A stretch of DNA of 64,000 nt from Thalassospira australica (GTDB lineage: Bacteria > Pseudomonadota > Alphaproteobacteria > Rhodospirillales > Thalassospiraceae), in the NCBI RefSeq assembly GCF_000763295.1, contig NZ_JRJE01000008.1:1-64000 (forward strand). Reading direction: 5' to 3'. Position 1 is the stretch's first letter, and each line of letters starts with the position of its first letter. Positions 33,766-44,136 of this stretch are shown in pieces. The translations under genes and the position numbers were made by a program. Below the pieces are notes generated by a model. That model saw only the letters and a list, made by a program, of their open reading frames with translations, did not search any database and was not told the origin of the DNA.

Positions 33766-36108
33766 TCAATATTGCTTTAGCGCGTCGACGAATTCGGCTG
33801 ATTTTTCACGAAGGTTCGAATTGGTTGCTTCCAGTGCACGGACTTCACCTTGCAGGTTTGTCCCGATCAGTCTGGATTGATCAGCCACTTCTTGGGCCGC
33901 GTGACTGTTATCGTATGCTGTGGATGTTTCAGTCGCAGCCGACGAGGAACTTCTGGCAATTTCACTGGTAGCTGCATTTTGCTGCTGGACCGCTGCACTG
34001 ACATTTGCGGTAATTTCCTCAAGACGTGAAATTGCGCTTCCGATAGAGGCGCTGCTTGTCACGGCTCGTTTGGTCTCGTCCTGAATGACCTGGATGCGGC
34101 TTTCGATTTCCTCGGTCACCTTGGCCGATTGCTGCGCAAGGTTTTTAACCTCATTGGCGACGACAACAAATCCCTTGCCAGCTTCTCCGGCACGAGCGGC
34201 CTCAATTGTTGCATTAAGCGCCAAAAGATTTGTCTGTTCGGCAATATCGGCAATCAGAACAACCGCCCCGGCGATACTGTCACTCGCCTTGACCAGCGCA
34301 TCAATTGCATTGCCAACATCCGACCCCGACTTACCGACATCATTTGCAACCGATACACAATCCTCAATCCGTGCAGAAATCTCCTTGATGGTGTTTGACA
34401 TTTCTTCTGTTGCGGAGGCAACCGCCTGAACACTGTGAGTCGCCCGTTCGGTAGCCTCGCGCGATTGCAACGAAACATCCGAAGATTTGTCAGATGCCAA
34501 AAGCATCTCACCAACGGCCCCATCTACACGCACCAATGTTTCCTGTGCATCATTCAAGGCCGCAATCACAGTTGCCTCAAAGCGGGCAACGATTTCTTCA
34601 CGCTGCCGTTTTTTCTCAATCGCGGCAAGCGCCTCGCGATCGCTTGCTTCTTGTTCCAGGCGCTGCTTTTCCTTGGAGGCATCACGCAATGCGACAACAT
34701 GCCGACCAATCAAGCCCAATTCATCCTTGCGTTTTTGAACCTTTATCGCTGCATCAAAATCACCCGCGACAATCCGCTTGAGATCTCCCCCCAACGCCAA
34801 CAGCGGCTTTACAACATTTCGGTGCAAAAGGAAGGCCAGTAACGATGCGAGAACAAAGCCAAAAACCAGTCCAGAAAGGATGCCGTTGCCTGCAAAGTTC
34901 GATGCATTTTTTGCAGAATTCACAACACTATCGCGATATACGGCCAAAAGTTCCCCGCTTTGGGCGGCAATAAGATCGACATTGGTTTCTTCTGCAAGCA
35001 ATTCACCGAAACTCTCAGACAAGCTGGCAACACCTGCAGAAATGCGATCAATTGTCGCGCGGCTGGTGCCCAATCCGGCAAGGACTGGCGCGATATCTTC
35101 TTGTGTTTGCTGCGCCTGACTGAACGCAGTCTGCAAGCTATCGGGGTCAGACGCCGTCACCATGGACTGAATGTTTGAGCGCAATTTCAACATCTCGCGC
35201 AGAACTTCTTCTGCGGAACGCATAAAAGACTGACTGTCGCGCATCTCTGACGCCGCATCCGCACTTGTTTTCGTCGCTGCGGAAAATTCGGATGAAAGTC
35301 TGTCGCGAAGTGTGCCGACGTGAGTTGCCATATCACGCAACGCAATCTCTGCATCCGCTGCAGCAATGGCATCGCTGTTTTTGAAGAACTTTTCAAAGGC
35401 GTCATCAAAGCCATCAAGCAAAGTCAGAACATCTTTCCCTGTCTGGTCCTCACCTTGCATCAGGTTGGAAAGATCGCCCAAAAGTCCCCGCAATACGGTA
35501 CTTTGATTCTGGACACTTTCAGCAAGGTCAGCCTGCCAAGTATAGCTGAACTTCAGGTTTGTGGTGGTAAGACGGTTTACACCTTCCGCAATCTCATTGA
35601 CGCGCGAAAGTGCTCTGAATGCAGCAGCGCGCTGGGCTTCTGCCTTTTGCGCCAGTTGGGATTTCTCTTCAAAATTGGCGCGCGCGGCAGTCGTCTGACG
35701 TGAAACACCCGATAACAACGTTTCAAGGTCTGAGACAACCTTCTGCTCCAACTGGCTGCTTTGCTCAAACCTGCCGCGAAAGTCACCGATTGCGGCAACG
35801 TAATCATCAAGTTTGGAAACTATGTCATTTCCAGCCGCGTTCTTTTGTGCACTTTGCAATGCCCTACTGGCAGCCTGAGACGCCCTTTCGGCAAATTGAG
35901 CTTCACCAGAAAGCCGATACCCACCCAGTGCCAGTTGCGCATCCTTGACATCAAGCACCAGCACGGCAGATGCATTGGCATTCTCGTAACGGTCACCCGA
36001 AAAACTATTCCCCCAATAACCAACTCCGCCAACAGCCGCAATCACCAGCACAAGCAACAGGTTGCTGACCGCGAACTTTGAAGAAAGCGACAAATCAAAA
36101 CCACGCAT
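33766..36108 (-). CDS. Methyl-accepting chemotaxis protein
   Basis: 780 aa from ATG 36108 (GGGGGGTGGAA ribosome site). TM1 about 11-32, a long helical periplasmic sensor with repeated Q/S/A heptads, a second membrane helix around the middle ([19 protein letters not shown]), HAMP ([20 protein letters not shown]), then the cytoplasmic signalling domain with the hairpin tip [33 protein letters not shown]. The tip binds CheA/CheW. Ligand unknown. The last ~50 codons are duplicated as a decayed fragment at 7773-7955. No che genes are nearby. Confidence 0.93.
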   Translation of the reverse strand: MRGFDLSLSSKFAVSNLLLVLVIAAVGGVGYWGNSFSGDRYENANASAVLVLDVKDAQLALGGYRLSGEAQFAERASQAASRALQSAQKNAAGNDIVSKLDDYVAAIGDFRGRFEQSSQLEQKVVSDLETLLSGVSRQTTAARANFEEKSQLAQKAEAQRAAAFRALSRVNEIAEGVNRLTTTNLKFSYTWQADLAESVQNQSTVLRGLLGDLSNLMQGEDQTGKDVLTLLDGFDDAFEKFFKNSDAIAAADAEIALRDMATHVGTLRDRLSSEFSAATKTSADAASEMRDSQSFMRSAEEVLREMLKLRSNIQSMVTASDPDSLQTAFSQAQQTQEDIAPVLAGLGTSRATIDRISAGVASLSESFGELLAEETNVDLIAAQSGELLAVYRDSVVNSAKNASNFAGNGILSGLVFGFVLASLLAFLLHRNVVKPLLALGGDLKRIVAGDFDAAIKVQKRKDELGLIGRHVVALRDASKEKQRLEQEASDREALAAIEKKRQREEIVARFEATVIAALNDAQETLVRVDGAVGEMLLASDKSSDVSLQSREATERATHSVQAVASATEEMSNTIKEISARIEDCVSVANDVGKSGSDVGNAIDALVKASDSIAGAVVLIADIAEQTNLLALNATIEAARAGEAGKGFVVVANEVKNLAQQSAKVTEEIESRIQVIQDETKRAVTSSASIGSAISRLEEITANVSAAVQQQNAATSEIARSSSSAATETSTAYDNSHAAQEVADQSRLIGTNLQGEVRALEATNSNLREKSAEFVDALKQY

Positions 36109-36136
36109 TTCCACCCCCCGAACGATGCTGTTCGTT

Positions 36137-36436
36137 TTAATTTTCTGTTTGAGCAACCCTCGCCCCCAGCCAGACTTCCTTGCGGGCAATCATTGGCTGG
36201 GCTTCAGTATCGAATTGCTTGAAATGCGCGGAGGCAAGATGAACATCGAATGCTGCTCGGTCATCATAGATTTCATACAAATAGAAAACCGACGGGTCTG
36301 ATGCGTCCTGCACCACATCGAACTGACTGCAGGCATCTTCAAGCTTCAGGCTGTTTGCCGCCTGCTTCAAAACAAGGTCTTTGAACTTGGCAACGGAATG
36401 TGACCAGATCTCAAACCGAACGATGACTGCAAACAT
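36137..36436 (-). CDS. Antibiotic-biosynthesis-monooxygenase (ABM) fold small protein
   Basis: 99 aa, dimeric ferredoxin-like ABM domain: [29 protein letters not shown], then [26 protein letters not shown]. Similar to putative quinol monooxygenases and LsrG-type isomerases. ATG 36436 touches the otnC stop (TGATG), with GGAGG in the otnC end; co-translated last gene of the otn operon. Its role in acid-sugar breakdown (isomerase or oxygenase) is unknown. Confidence 0.75.
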   Translation of the reverse strand: MFAVIVRFEIWSHSVAKFKDLVLKQAANSLKLEDACSQFDVVQDASDPSVFYLYEIYDDRAAFDVHLASAHFKQFDTEAQPMIARKEVWLGARVAQTEN

Positions 36437-37074
36437 CACTTTCCTCCGAATTTTTGTTTAAGGTGCGCAACCTGTTCATCGTTAAGCGGGCGTGTTTTTT
36501 GCCCCTGCAACAGCAAGAAAAGCTTTGCCGTTTCTTCGAGTTCTTCGGTCGCATAGATCGCATTTTCAAGGCTGTCACCCGCCACAACCGGTCCATGATT
36601 GGCCAACAGTACTGCGTGATGATCCCCTGCCAATTCTTTGACAGCTTTGGCAAGATTGATGTCACCGGGCGGGTAATACGGAACAAGCGGCAGGCTGCCG
36701 ATGCGCATCACAAAATACGGCGTCAAGGGCGGCAAAACACTGTGCGTGCAACCACAATCCATGCAACTGACCGCCGCAGAGTAAGACGAATGCAAATGCA
36801 CTACCGCACGTGCCGTTTTCTGCCCGTCATACATGCATTGGTGCAAAAACGCCTCTTTGGTCGGCTTGTCGCCGGAAATCAGATTGCCATCCTGGTCCAA
36901 ACGCGACAGACGCGCCGGATCCAGATTGCCCATGGATGATCCGGTTGGCGTCATCAGCCAACCATCATCAAGGCGCACACTGATATTGCCCGATGCCCCG
37001 AAGGTCAGGCCACGTTCAAACAAAGACGCCGAAAGCCGACAAATTTGCTCGCGAAGCTTGTTTTCGCTGGTCAT
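36436..37074 (-). CDS. otnC: Class II aldolase family decarboxylase, OtnC-like (3-oxo-tetronate 4-phosphate decarboxylase)
   Basis: 212 aa aldolase II/adducin domain. Zinc ligands in VVHLHSSYSAA and the later His in LANHGPVVAG; KEAFLHQ carries the usual acidic residue. With OtnK it converts 3-oxo-tetronate 4-phosphate to dihydroxyacetone phosphate and CO2. ATG 37074 overlaps the otnK stop (ATGA) with GGGGGA in front; ATG 37089 is an alternative. Confidence 0.85.
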   Translation of the reverse strand: MTSENKLREQICRLSASLFERGLTFGASGNISVRLDDGWLMTPTGSSMGNLDPARLSRLDQDGNLISGDKPTKEAFLHQCMYDGQKTARAVVHLHSSYSAAVSCMDCGCTHSVLPPLTPYFVMRIGSLPLVPYYPPGDINLAKAVKELAGDHHAVLLANHGPVVAGDSLENAIYATEELEETAKLFLLLQGQKTRPLNDEQVAHLKQKFGGK

Positions 37075-38348
37075 ATCGACATCCCCCATGCCTTGGAGAA
37101 GAAATCAGCGTCCCCGAAGTTTCCTGATTTAAGAGCCAGGGCAATCGTTTCATCCCCACCGATGGATCGGGTCCATGGCACGCCCGGCGCGATCTCCGGC
37201 CCGATTTCAAGCATCGGTACTCCCAAGGCATCAACAACAGCGCCTGATGTTTCGCCACCTGCCACGATAAAGCGCCGCACGCCAATCCCGAACAAATGCC
37301 GGGCAAGAACTTTTTGGGCCTCTTCAACGATTTCACCAGCACGATCCCGGCCATATTCGATTTGGAAATCGCGCACCTCATCCGGGGACGCCGTTGAATA
37401 AACAAGTGGCGGCAACGGGGCTTGATTAATCGTCTCAGATAGCCAGTCACATGCGTGCTGAACTTCTGCATTGCCCTTGGCAAGCTTGAACGGATCAAGC
37501 TGGAATGCCGGAAATCCTGCATCAATGGCTGTTTGTATTTGTTGGCGGGTTGCTTCCGAACAACTCCCGGCAAGGACCGCCCCCTTGCCAGCGGGGTAGT
37601 CAAAACCGGCAACCGGATCATAGGGGTTTAGTTTCCCTGCCCTTCTGAAATTTTCCGGCAGGCCGATTGCAATGCCTGAACCCCCTGAAATCAATTTGTG
37701 CCCGGCAACGGCCTGACCAATGGCACGCAGATCATCATCGACAATCGCATCAACGATCAAAAGATTTCTGCCTTCGTTACGTGCAGCATCAATGGCTTCG
37801 GAAATTGCAACATGACCTTTGCGGACAGTTTCCCACGGGACGATACCAACACTTCCTGCAGACTGACTTTGCAACACGCGCACAAGATCAGGATCGCGCA
37901 TGGGGGTCAGCGGATGATTGCGCAATGATGATTCAGAAAGCAGCCGCCCATTCACAAAAAGATGTCCCTGAAACAAACTACGCCCGGCTTCGGGGAAGGC
38001 AGGACAGGCGATGGCAACATCGCTTCTGAGTTTCTCCTGAAGCGCTTCAAGTACAGGTCCGATATTTCCCTGATCGGTTGAATCAAAGGTGGAGCAATAT
38101 TTGAAGAAAATCTGCTCTGCACCTGCGGCAAGCAGAAAGTCCAACGCGTTGAGTGATTGTTCAACAGCCGCACGTGCCGGGATCGTCCGTGATTTCAAGG
38201 CAACAACGACCGCGTCAGCCCGATCAAGGTCAACCTCCCCTTCAGGAACACCCGACACCTGCACTGTTTTCATACCGTTGCGCACAAGGTTTAGCGCAAG
38301 GTCGGTTGCACCGGTAAGGTCATCAGCAATACATCCAAGCAAGGTCAT
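37071..38348 (-). CDS. otnK: Four-carbon acid sugar kinase OtnK-like
   Basis: 425 aa. N-terminal domain IADDLTGATDLALNLV (7-22) and FKYCSTFDSTDQGNIGPV; C-terminal nucleotide-binding part FIVAGGETSGAVVDALG. Phosphorylates 3-oxo-tetronates (from L-threonate, D-erythronate) at C4. Overlaps tctA upstream (ATGA) and otnC downstream, so transport, phosphorylation and decarboxylation are co-expressed. The LtnD/DenD-type dehydrogenase that normally makes its substrate is absent from the visible cluster. Confidence 0.88.
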   Translation of the reverse strand: MTLLGCIADDLTGATDLALNLVRNGMKTVQVSGVPEGEVDLDRADAVVVALKSRTIPARAAVEQSLNALDFLLAAGAEQIFFKYCSTFDSTDQGNIGPVLEALQEKLRSDVAIACPAFPEAGRSLFQGHLFVNGRLLSESSLRNHPLTPMRDPDLVRVLQSQSAGSVGIVPWETVRKGHVAISEAIDAARNEGRNLLIVDAIVDDDLRAIGQAVAGHKLISGGSGIAIGLPENFRRAGKLNPYDPVAGFDYPAGKGAVLAGSCSEATRQQIQTAIDAGFPAFQLDPFKLAKGNAEVQHACDWLSETINQAPLPPLVYSTASPDEVRDFQIEYGRDRAGEIVEEAQKVLARHLFGIGVRRFIVAGGETSGAVVDALGVPMLEIGPEIAPGVPWTRSIGGDETIALALKSGNFGDADFFSKAWGMSI

Positions 38349-39898
38349 TTTCCGCCTCCTGCTTCGACAGCATCAGTTCTTCGTCGTGCCAGTTTGGCCC
38401 AGATTTTCCCTTTGGCGCGCTGCCATGCCGGAAGTTGGGACAGAATGGTCAGGACAATCGCGATAATCAGAATGACGGCCACCGGACGTTCAAAGAACCC
38501 GGCAACACTTCCTTCCGATACCATCAACGCACGTCGAAGGTTCTCATCGGCCATCGGACCAAGAATGACACCAATCACAAGTGGCGAGATCGGATAGTCC
38601 ATTTCCCCCAAAAGGTAGGCAACGATGCCCACAGGCACCATCAGATACAGGTTAAAGATGCTAAGTCCCAAAGCGTAGGACCCGATAACCGACATCACGG
38701 CAACAATTGGCAGGAATACAGACGCCGGAACACGCAGAACCTTGACCACATGCTTGGCCAGGAACATGCCGTTGATCCACATGGCAAGAGAAGCCAAAAC
38801 CATGATCGCCGTAAGCTGCACCAGAAAGTTGGGGTTCGTGATCGAAATCATCGGACCGGGCGTAAGGCCATGCAACATCAAGGCACCAAGCAGCATGACA
38901 GCAGGCGGGCTGCCCGGAATGCCCAGCGTAACCAGCGGAATCAGTGCGCCACCGATACAGGCGTTATTTGCCGTTTCCGACGCGATGATGCCTGCTGGTT
39001 CACCCTTGCCGAAATTCTCGGGATTGGAATGGGAATTTTTGGCCGTACCATAGGAAACCCAGCCAGCAATATCTTCGCCCACACCGGGAACAGCACCGAT
39101 CCCGATCCCCAGTAACGCCGAACGCACAATATTTTTGAAATTCCGCACGATGGCACCAAATTCCGGCAACATCCGTTTGATATCTTGCGGTTTTCCAAGT
39201 GACATCCGGTCACGCAAGGTTTTGATGATCTGCGGCAGGGCAAAGGCACCGATCAGAACCGGAACCACTTCAATACCACCATCAAGCTGCGACTGATCGA
39301 ATGTAAAGCGCGGGAAGAATTGCAGCCGGTCACGACCGATACAGGCCAATGCCAACCCCAACAAACCAGCGATCCAGCCCTTATAGACCAAATCCTTGCT
39401 GGTCAGTGTGCCACTGATAATGATCCCGAAGAATGCCAGAAGGAAGAATTCGTACGATGTAAACTGCAAGGCTGCATCAGAAATAAGGGGCGCAAACGCA
39501 ACAAGTGCCAGCATCCCGACGATCGTTCCGATGAAGGATGCAGTGGTTGTCAATCCAAGCGCACGGCCACCTTCTCCACGACGGGCCATGGGATAACCGT
39601 CCATAGCCGTTGCTGCTGCGGCTGCTGTGCCGGGAATATTGATCAGAATGGACGGATACGACCCACCATAAACCGCCCCGACATACATGGAAATCAGCGA
39701 TACCAGAGCAGTTTCAAGGTTCATCGAATATGTCAGGGTAGTCAGCAGCGCAACACCAAGCGTTGCTGTTAAGCCCGGCAAGGCCCCGAAAACAATCCCG
39801 AGAAAACTAGACCCCATCAGCAACACGACTGTTAGCGGATCACTGAGCATACTTAAGATCGTTTGTCCGAAGACACCAAAATCACTTAGAAAATTCAT
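38345..39898 (-). CDS. tctA: Tripartite tricarboxylate transporter, large permease TctA
   Basis: 517 aa, about 12 hydrophobic segments. Family signatures GSSFLGIVFGALPGLTATLGVALL near the N-terminus and GIGIGAVPGVGEDIAGWVSYG in the centre. Start at ATG 39898 behind GAGGG, 7 bp after tctB; the longer in-frame reading overlaps tctB. Secondary, ion-driven uptake of a carboxylate, here presumably an acid sugar destined for OtnK/OtnC. Confidence 0.93.
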   Translation of the reverse strand: MNFLSDFGVFGQTILSMLSDPLTVVLLMGSSFLGIVFGALPGLTATLGVALLTTLTYSMNLETALVSLISMYVGAVYGGSYPSILINIPGTAAAAATAMDGYPMARRGEGGRALGLTTTASFIGTIVGMLALVAFAPLISDAALQFTSYEFFLLAFFGIIISGTLTSKDLVYKGWIAGLLGLALACIGRDRLQFFPRFTFDQSQLDGGIEVVPVLIGAFALPQIIKTLRDRMSLGKPQDIKRMLPEFGAIVRNFKNIVRSALLGIGIGAVPGVGEDIAGWVSYGTAKNSHSNPENFGKGEPAGIIASETANNACIGGALIPLVTLGIPGSPPAVMLLGALMLHGLTPGPMISITNPNFLVQLTAIMVLASLAMWINGMFLAKHVVKVLRVPASVFLPIVAVMSVIGSYALGLSIFNLYLMVPVGIVAYLLGEMDYPISPLVIGVILGPMADENLRRALMVSEGSVAGFFERPVAVILIIAIVLTILSQLPAWQRAKGKIWAKLARRRTDAVEAGGGK

Positions 39899-39905
39899 TT
39901 TGCCC

Positions 39906-40652
39906 TCACCCCAACTGTCCGATGACACGCGCAACATTCGCCATTGCATCAATCACGATACCCTCGACCGGAAGCGGCACCAGAAGTCCAAACTTGAACG
40001 ACGGAACAAGAACAAGCGGCGTAACCACTGCGGACAACATCGAAATCCGCCATTTCTTGAAATAAAGCGCATTGTTGCGCGACATGAGCGCAACGATCAG
40101 GTTCTGTATGATTGCTGCCGCCAGGACAAAGCCATCAAGGATCGCACCATTGGTTTGCGGGTCACGACCGACGGCAAAAACGATGATTGATACGATGATG
40201 AAGGGACCAAACAGCGGACGCAGGATGCGCGAATCATCAATGTAAAACGGCGTGATCAGGACGGTTAAAAACGCAAATGCCGCAATCCAGAAATCAATGT
40301 TTGGCACCAGTCCATAAACAAACGCGGCGATGATCCCGATCAAGACCACCAAGCGGTGAAGATTCTCGCTCGCCAGAAACTGGCCTGTTTTCGGCAATCC
40401 TTTGATGGCTTCTGCCATACCGCCATCACGGATTGCACGCACCATCAGCATCAGCGCCATCACAATCAATAAGCCGGAAACAAGCAAAGGAAATAATGCT
40501 GGCGACACATACCAGACGTTCGACACTCCGCCGTAACTGTCGGCCATTGGGAATGTCAGCGTTTCAGCCAACATCGCAACAGACAGTACAAGGAGAAGAA
40601 TACTGGTAAAAAAGTCTGCCCGCCGTTTTTTTGTCAGTTGCGGATCAGTCAT
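39906..40652 (-). CDS. tctB: Tripartite tricarboxylate transporter, small membrane subunit TctB
   Basis: 248 aa; four or more hydrophobic helices (ILLLVLSVAMLAETLTF, LFPLLVSGLLIVMALMLMV, VLIGIIAAFVYGLV, FAFLTVLITPFYI). Longer than the shortest TctB proteins, with a C-terminal helix pair. ATG 40652 has AGGGAA in front; the GTG at 40670 is less likely. Separated from tctC by a strong hairpin. Confidence 0.85.
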   Translation of the reverse strand: MTDPQLTKKRRADFFTSILLLVLSVAMLAETLTFPMADSYGGVSNVWYVSPALFPLLVSGLLIVMALMLMVRAIRDGGMAEAIKGLPKTGQFLASENLHRLVVLIGIIAAFVYGLVPNIDFWIAAFAFLTVLITPFYIDDSRILRPLFGPFIIVSIIVFAVGRDPQTNGAILDGFVLAAAIIQNLIVALMSRNNALYFKKWRISMLSAVVTPLVLVPSFKFGLLVPLPVEGIVIDAMANVARVIGQLG

Positions 40653-40707
40653 ATTCGTTCCCTGGCGCACAAGGCACCCAAATTCAAATATTCAAAGCCA
40701 GAAAATG

Positions 40708-40742
40708 GGAGAGGTGACACCCCCCAGAAAGGTCACCTCTCC
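40708..40742 (-). promoter_or_regulatory. Intra-operon stem-loop between tctC and tctB
   Basis: GGAGAGGTGAC pairs over 11 bp with GTCACCTCTCC; no long T-run follows on the minus strand. The position suggests partial termination or 3'-end protection that favours the binding protein. Confidence 0.7.
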
Positions 40743-40791
40743 GTTTGATCAGTACAATGTTATCTTTTGCACCGAACCTTCTTTACCCTGA

Positions 40792-41796
40792 TCAGGGTTT
40801 GGCAATGCCAAGTGTCGCCGGGTCAATTTTCGCAGCGCCCAGGTCATGCAGTGCCCATGAGAAAACAGACTCAAGCTTGAGATACTCTTTCTGCGCTTCT
40901 TCACCGGTTTTACCAGACAGCACATAGAAGTTTTCTTCTGCCCATTTCTTTACGGCATCCGTTTCCATGGCTTTGCCAAACGCCTCTGAAAGGGTGGCTT
41001 TGACATCGTCTGGTGCATCGGAACGAATGGCAATACCCAGGGTCTGCTGAATCGGGAGGTATTCAGAAAGGCCCGGGTAATCGCCAAATCCCGACGGAAT
41101 ATCACCAATACCGTCAACCGATACGGAATCTTCAACAAGCATTGCCAACGGACGAATTTTACCTGCACGCAGGAGCTGAAGCTGCTCGGCAAGGGACGTT
41201 ACAACTGCCGTAACTTCGCCCGTCATTGCAGCATTCTGTGCCGGGGCAGATCCCGGATACGGAATAAAGTTAAAGCTCGCACCGGTTCCTTTTTCCAGCG
41301 CAAGCAAATTGATGTGATGGATCGAACCGGAACCACCTGCTGATGCTTTTACCGAACCCGGATTTGCTTTAGCTGCCTCAATCAGGTCAGTCAGAGTCTT
41401 GTATGGGGAGTCGGCTGTAACCGAAATCAGGTCCGGAGAACCACCGATCAGGAACGGATACCATTCTTTAAACGTCTGATCCCAGCCGCCCATAACAGCA
41501 GAAGTCGTGTTCGAGTCCGCAACACCAACAAGGGTATAGCCATCAGCAGGCTGCGAATGCGCATAGCTCATACCGATTGACCCTGCAACACCACCGGGCT
41601 TGTTTACAACATTGATACGAACCGGCAGGAATTTTGCCATTTCAGCCGCAACGACGCGGTTTGAAACATCGGTACCGCCGCCAGCAGACCAGGTAACAAC
41701 ATCGGTAATATCACGGGACGGATAATCGTCAGCCTGTGCTTGCGAAACGACACCGCCCATAAGCGCAGCAACGCAAAGAGTTGCGAAAGTCTTCAT
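40792..41796 (-). CDS. tctC: Tripartite tricarboxylate transporter binding protein TctC
   Basis: 334 aa. Signal peptide MKTFATLCVAALMGGVVSQA, cleavage after AQA (about 22). Mature start DDYPSRDITDVVTWSAGGGTDVSNR is the TTT receptor motif, followed by NKPGGVAGSIG. Periplasmic high-affinity receptor for a carboxylate. First gene of the tctCBA-otnKC operon and divergent from the SMP-30 gene; a palindromic operator candidate lies between. Confidence 0.92.
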   Translation of the reverse strand: MKTFATLCVAALMGGVVSQAQADDYPSRDITDVVTWSAGGGTDVSNRVVAAEMAKFLPVRINVVNKPGGVAGSIGMSYAHSQPADGYTLVGVADSNTTSAVMGGWDQTFKEWYPFLIGGSPDLISVTADSPYKTLTDLIEAAKANPGSVKASAGGSGSIHHINLLALEKGTGASFNFIPYPGSAPAQNAAMTGEVTAVVTSLAEQLQLLRAGKIRPLAMLVEDSVSVDGIGDIPSGFGDYPGLSEYLPIQQTLGIAIRSDAPDDVKATLSEAFGKAMETDAVKKWAEENFYVLSGKTGEEAQKEYLKLESVFSWALHDLGAAKIDPATLGIAKP

Positions 41797-41889
41797 GTGA
41801 TTCCTCCACTGAGTTCTTGGTTATTTTAACATCCCGCATTGAGCCTTCGATTAGGTGTCGAATTCTCTTGATTCGCTCAATGCATGTGT

Positions 41890-41903
41890 TAACGTATACA
41901 TTA
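41890..41903. promoter_or_regulatory. Candidate GntR operator in the tctC / SMP-30 intergenic region
   Basis: TAACGTATACATTA is a 14-bp palindrome centred on GTATAC with one mismatched pair, in the divergent promoter region. GTATAC-centred palindromes are known for FCD-type GntR regulators of hexuronate genes (UxuR/ExuR type). The FCD regulator at 45191-45895 is the obvious candidate. Confidence 0.5.
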
Positions 41904-41967
41904 ATAAATACAACGTCAATGGTTTATGATGAAAGCCATCAAACGTTGAATTTTCAGAGAGGAAACA

Positions 41968-42975
41968 ATGATTTCACTAGACCAGATCGATTTCGTCGGC
42001 TCGGAACTGAACCGCCCGGAATGTGTTTTAACCCACAAAAGCGGTCTGCTTTTTGCGGCAGACTGGACCGGAAATGGCGGAGTCTCGGTCATAAAGTCCG
42101 ATGAATCGGTCCATCACATTCTTTCAAACGACACGTCCTTTGAAGTGCGCCCGAACGGCATCGCAGTTGAGCATGATGGAACATTTCTGCTTGCGCATCT
42201 GGGCCAGGAAACCGGCGGTATATTCCGACTGCATCCGGATGGGGCGCTTGAAAATGTCCTGACCGAACTCGACGGAACCGCACTGCCACCGTCAAACTAC
42301 ATTCATATAGATACGCTTGGTCGCATCTGGATTACGGTAAGTACACGTCATGTTCCTCGCGCCTCTGCCTATCGTGGCGATGTCGCAGACGGGTTTGTCG
42401 TTCTGCTTGATGATTCTGGTGCGCGGATTGTAGCGGATGATCTTGGTTACACGAATGAATGCCTTGTACATCCCGACGGTAAACGGCTTTTCGTCAATGA
42501 GACATTCGCGCGCAAACTGACGTCTTTTGACATTGATGCAAAAGGAAACCTTTCAAACAAAAAGACCATTTGCGAGTTCGGCGCAGGCACGTTTCCTGAT
42601 GGGATGACATTTGATACCGATGGCGGCATCTGGATCACCAGCATCGTCAGCAACCGGGTTATCCGTGTCACCGAAGACGGCAAACAGGAAATCCTGATTG
42701 AAGATGTCGACAAAGATCATCTTGCAAATGTCGAACAGGCTTTTGGTCAGGCAACGATGGGACGTCCACACCTGGATCGTGCTCACAGTCAAAAACTCAA
42801 AAACATCTCCAGCCTCGCCTTTGGCAGCACGGATATGAAGACGGCATATCTTGGCTGCCTGCTTGGCGACCGGATTGGACGTTTCCAAAGTCCCGTCAGC
42901 GGTGTGAAACCGGCTCATTGGGAAGCTCCGCTGACCAAACTTCACTCGCTACTTTTTCGAGACACCCCCCAATAA
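41968..42975 (+). CDS. SMP-30/gluconolactonase/LRE family lactonase
   Basis: 335 aa six-bladed propeller. HIDTLGRIWITVSTR, YTNECLVHPDGKRLFVNETFARKLTSFDID and FPDGMTFDTDGGIWITSI contain the metal-site Asn/Asp residues typical of SMP-30. Hydrolyses an aldonolactone to the acid. AGAGGAAAC ribosome site. First gene of the plus-strand unit with two dehydrogenases and a regulator, probably co-controlled with tctC. Confidence 0.85.
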   Translation: MISLDQIDFVGSELNRPECVLTHKSGLLFAADWTGNGGVSVIKSDESVHHILSNDTSFEVRPNGIAVEHDGTFLLAHLGQETGGIFRLHPDGALENVLTELDGTALPPSNYIHIDTLGRIWITVSTRHVPRASAYRGDVADGFVVLLDDSGARIVADDLGYTNECLVHPDGKRLFVNETFARKLTSFDIDAKGNLSNKKTICEFGAGTFPDGMTFDTDGGIWITSIVSNRVIRVTEDGKQEILIEDVDKDHLANVEQAFGQATMGRPHLDRAHSQKLKNISSLAFGSTDMKTAYLGCLLGDRIGRFQSPVSGVKPAHWEAPLTKLHSLLFRDTPQ

Positions 42976-42999
42976 CATAAAAAGACATTCGAGGTTTTC

Positions 43000-44121
43000 A
43001 TGACCAGTTCAAACAGCTTTAACGTCGCTGTTTTCCCGGGCGACGGCATTGGCGAAGAAATCACAAAGCCATGCGTCGAAATCTTGCAAGAAGCCATTGG
43101 CAAAGTAGGTGGTTTCTCTGCCTCCTTCGACTGGCTGCCTGCAGGTGCCGGAAATTACCGGGATACCGGTCAATCACTTCCAAAGGATTCGATGGCCAAA
43201 GCCGCAAAATCGGATGCCATCCTTTTGGCAGCCATGGGGTTGCCAGATATTCGCTACCCTGACGGAACAGAAATTTCGCCGCAGATTGATTTGCGTTTTG
43301 AATTCGGGCTGTATGCCGGTGTTCGTCCGGTACGATCTATTCCGGGGCTTTCACCGGTTCTGAACAACCCAGATGCACACGCGCTTGATTTCGTCATCAT
43401 TCGTGAATCAACCGAGGGACTGTTTGCATCTCATGGCAAAGGCACCGTGACCAACGATGCCGAAGCCCGCGACACATTGCTCATCACCCGCGATGTCAGT
43501 GAACGCCTGTTTGACTTTTCGCTCAATCTTGGGCGCAAACGCAAAAACCAAGGTAAATCCGGTGTTGTCACCTGCGTTGACAAAGCCAATGTTTTCAAAT
43601 CATTTGCGTTCTTCCGCAAGGTATTTGATGAACGTGCAGCCCTGAACAAGGATGTCGCTACCGACCATATGTATGTTGATGCTGCGGCACTCAATATGGT
43701 GCGCAAGCCTTGGGATCTTGATGTTCTCGTCACCGAAAACATGTTTGGCGATATTCTTTCCGACTTGGGTGCTGGCCTTATTGGCGGCATGGGCTTTGCC
43801 CCTTCAGCAGACATTGGCGACGAACATGCGGTCTTCCAGCCATGCCATGGATCGGCCCCGGACATTGCGGGTAAAAAACTTGCCAACCCGACAGCCATGT
43901 TCCTTTCTGGTGCAATGATGCTTGAGTGGCTTGGCGACAAACATGGGTGTAACGAAGCCGAACAGGCAGGCGCCTTGGTTCGGGCCGCAGTAGACGCGGC
44001 ATTCGCCAATGGCGACCTGATTACCGGCGAACTTGGCGGCAAGGCAGGTACCGATGATGTGTCGCGTGCGGTCATGACCGCGCTCAAGGAACTTGATCCG
44101 GCACAGCATGGTGTTGGCTAG
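43000..44121 (+). CDS. Isocitrate/isopropylmalate-type dehydrogenase (tartrate/D-malate dehydrogenase-like)
   Basis: 373 aa. FPGDGIGEEI near the N-terminus, substrate-binding Arg block LRFEFGLYAGVRPVRSIPG, DKANVFKSFAFFRKVF and ENMFGDILSDLGAGLIGGMGFAPSADIG with the metal Asp residues, so the enzyme looks active. Family members oxidise and decarboxylate 2-hydroxyacids such as isopropylmalate, tartrate and D-malate. Next to OtnK/OtnC it may provide the missing oxidation of a four-carbon acid. NAD is likely the cofactor. Confidence 0.88.
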   Translation: MTSSNSFNVAVFPGDGIGEEITKPCVEILQEAIGKVGGFSASFDWLPAGAGNYRDTGQSLPKDSMAKAAKSDAILLAAMGLPDIRYPDGTEISPQIDLRFEFGLYAGVRPVRSIPGLSPVLNNPDAHALDFVIIRESTEGLFASHGKGTVTNDAEARDTLLITRDVSERLFDFSLNLGRKRKNQGKSGVVTCVDKANVFKSFAFFRKVFDERAALNKDVATDHMYVDAAALNMVRKPWDLDVLVTENMFGDILSDLGAGLIGGMGFAPSADIGDEHAVFQPCHGSAPDIAGKKLANPTAMFLSGAMMLEWLGDKHGCNEAEQAGALVRAAVDAAFANGDLITGELGGKAGTDDVSRAVMTALKELDPAQHGVG

Positions 44122-44136
44122 GGAACAGAGGTCAGA

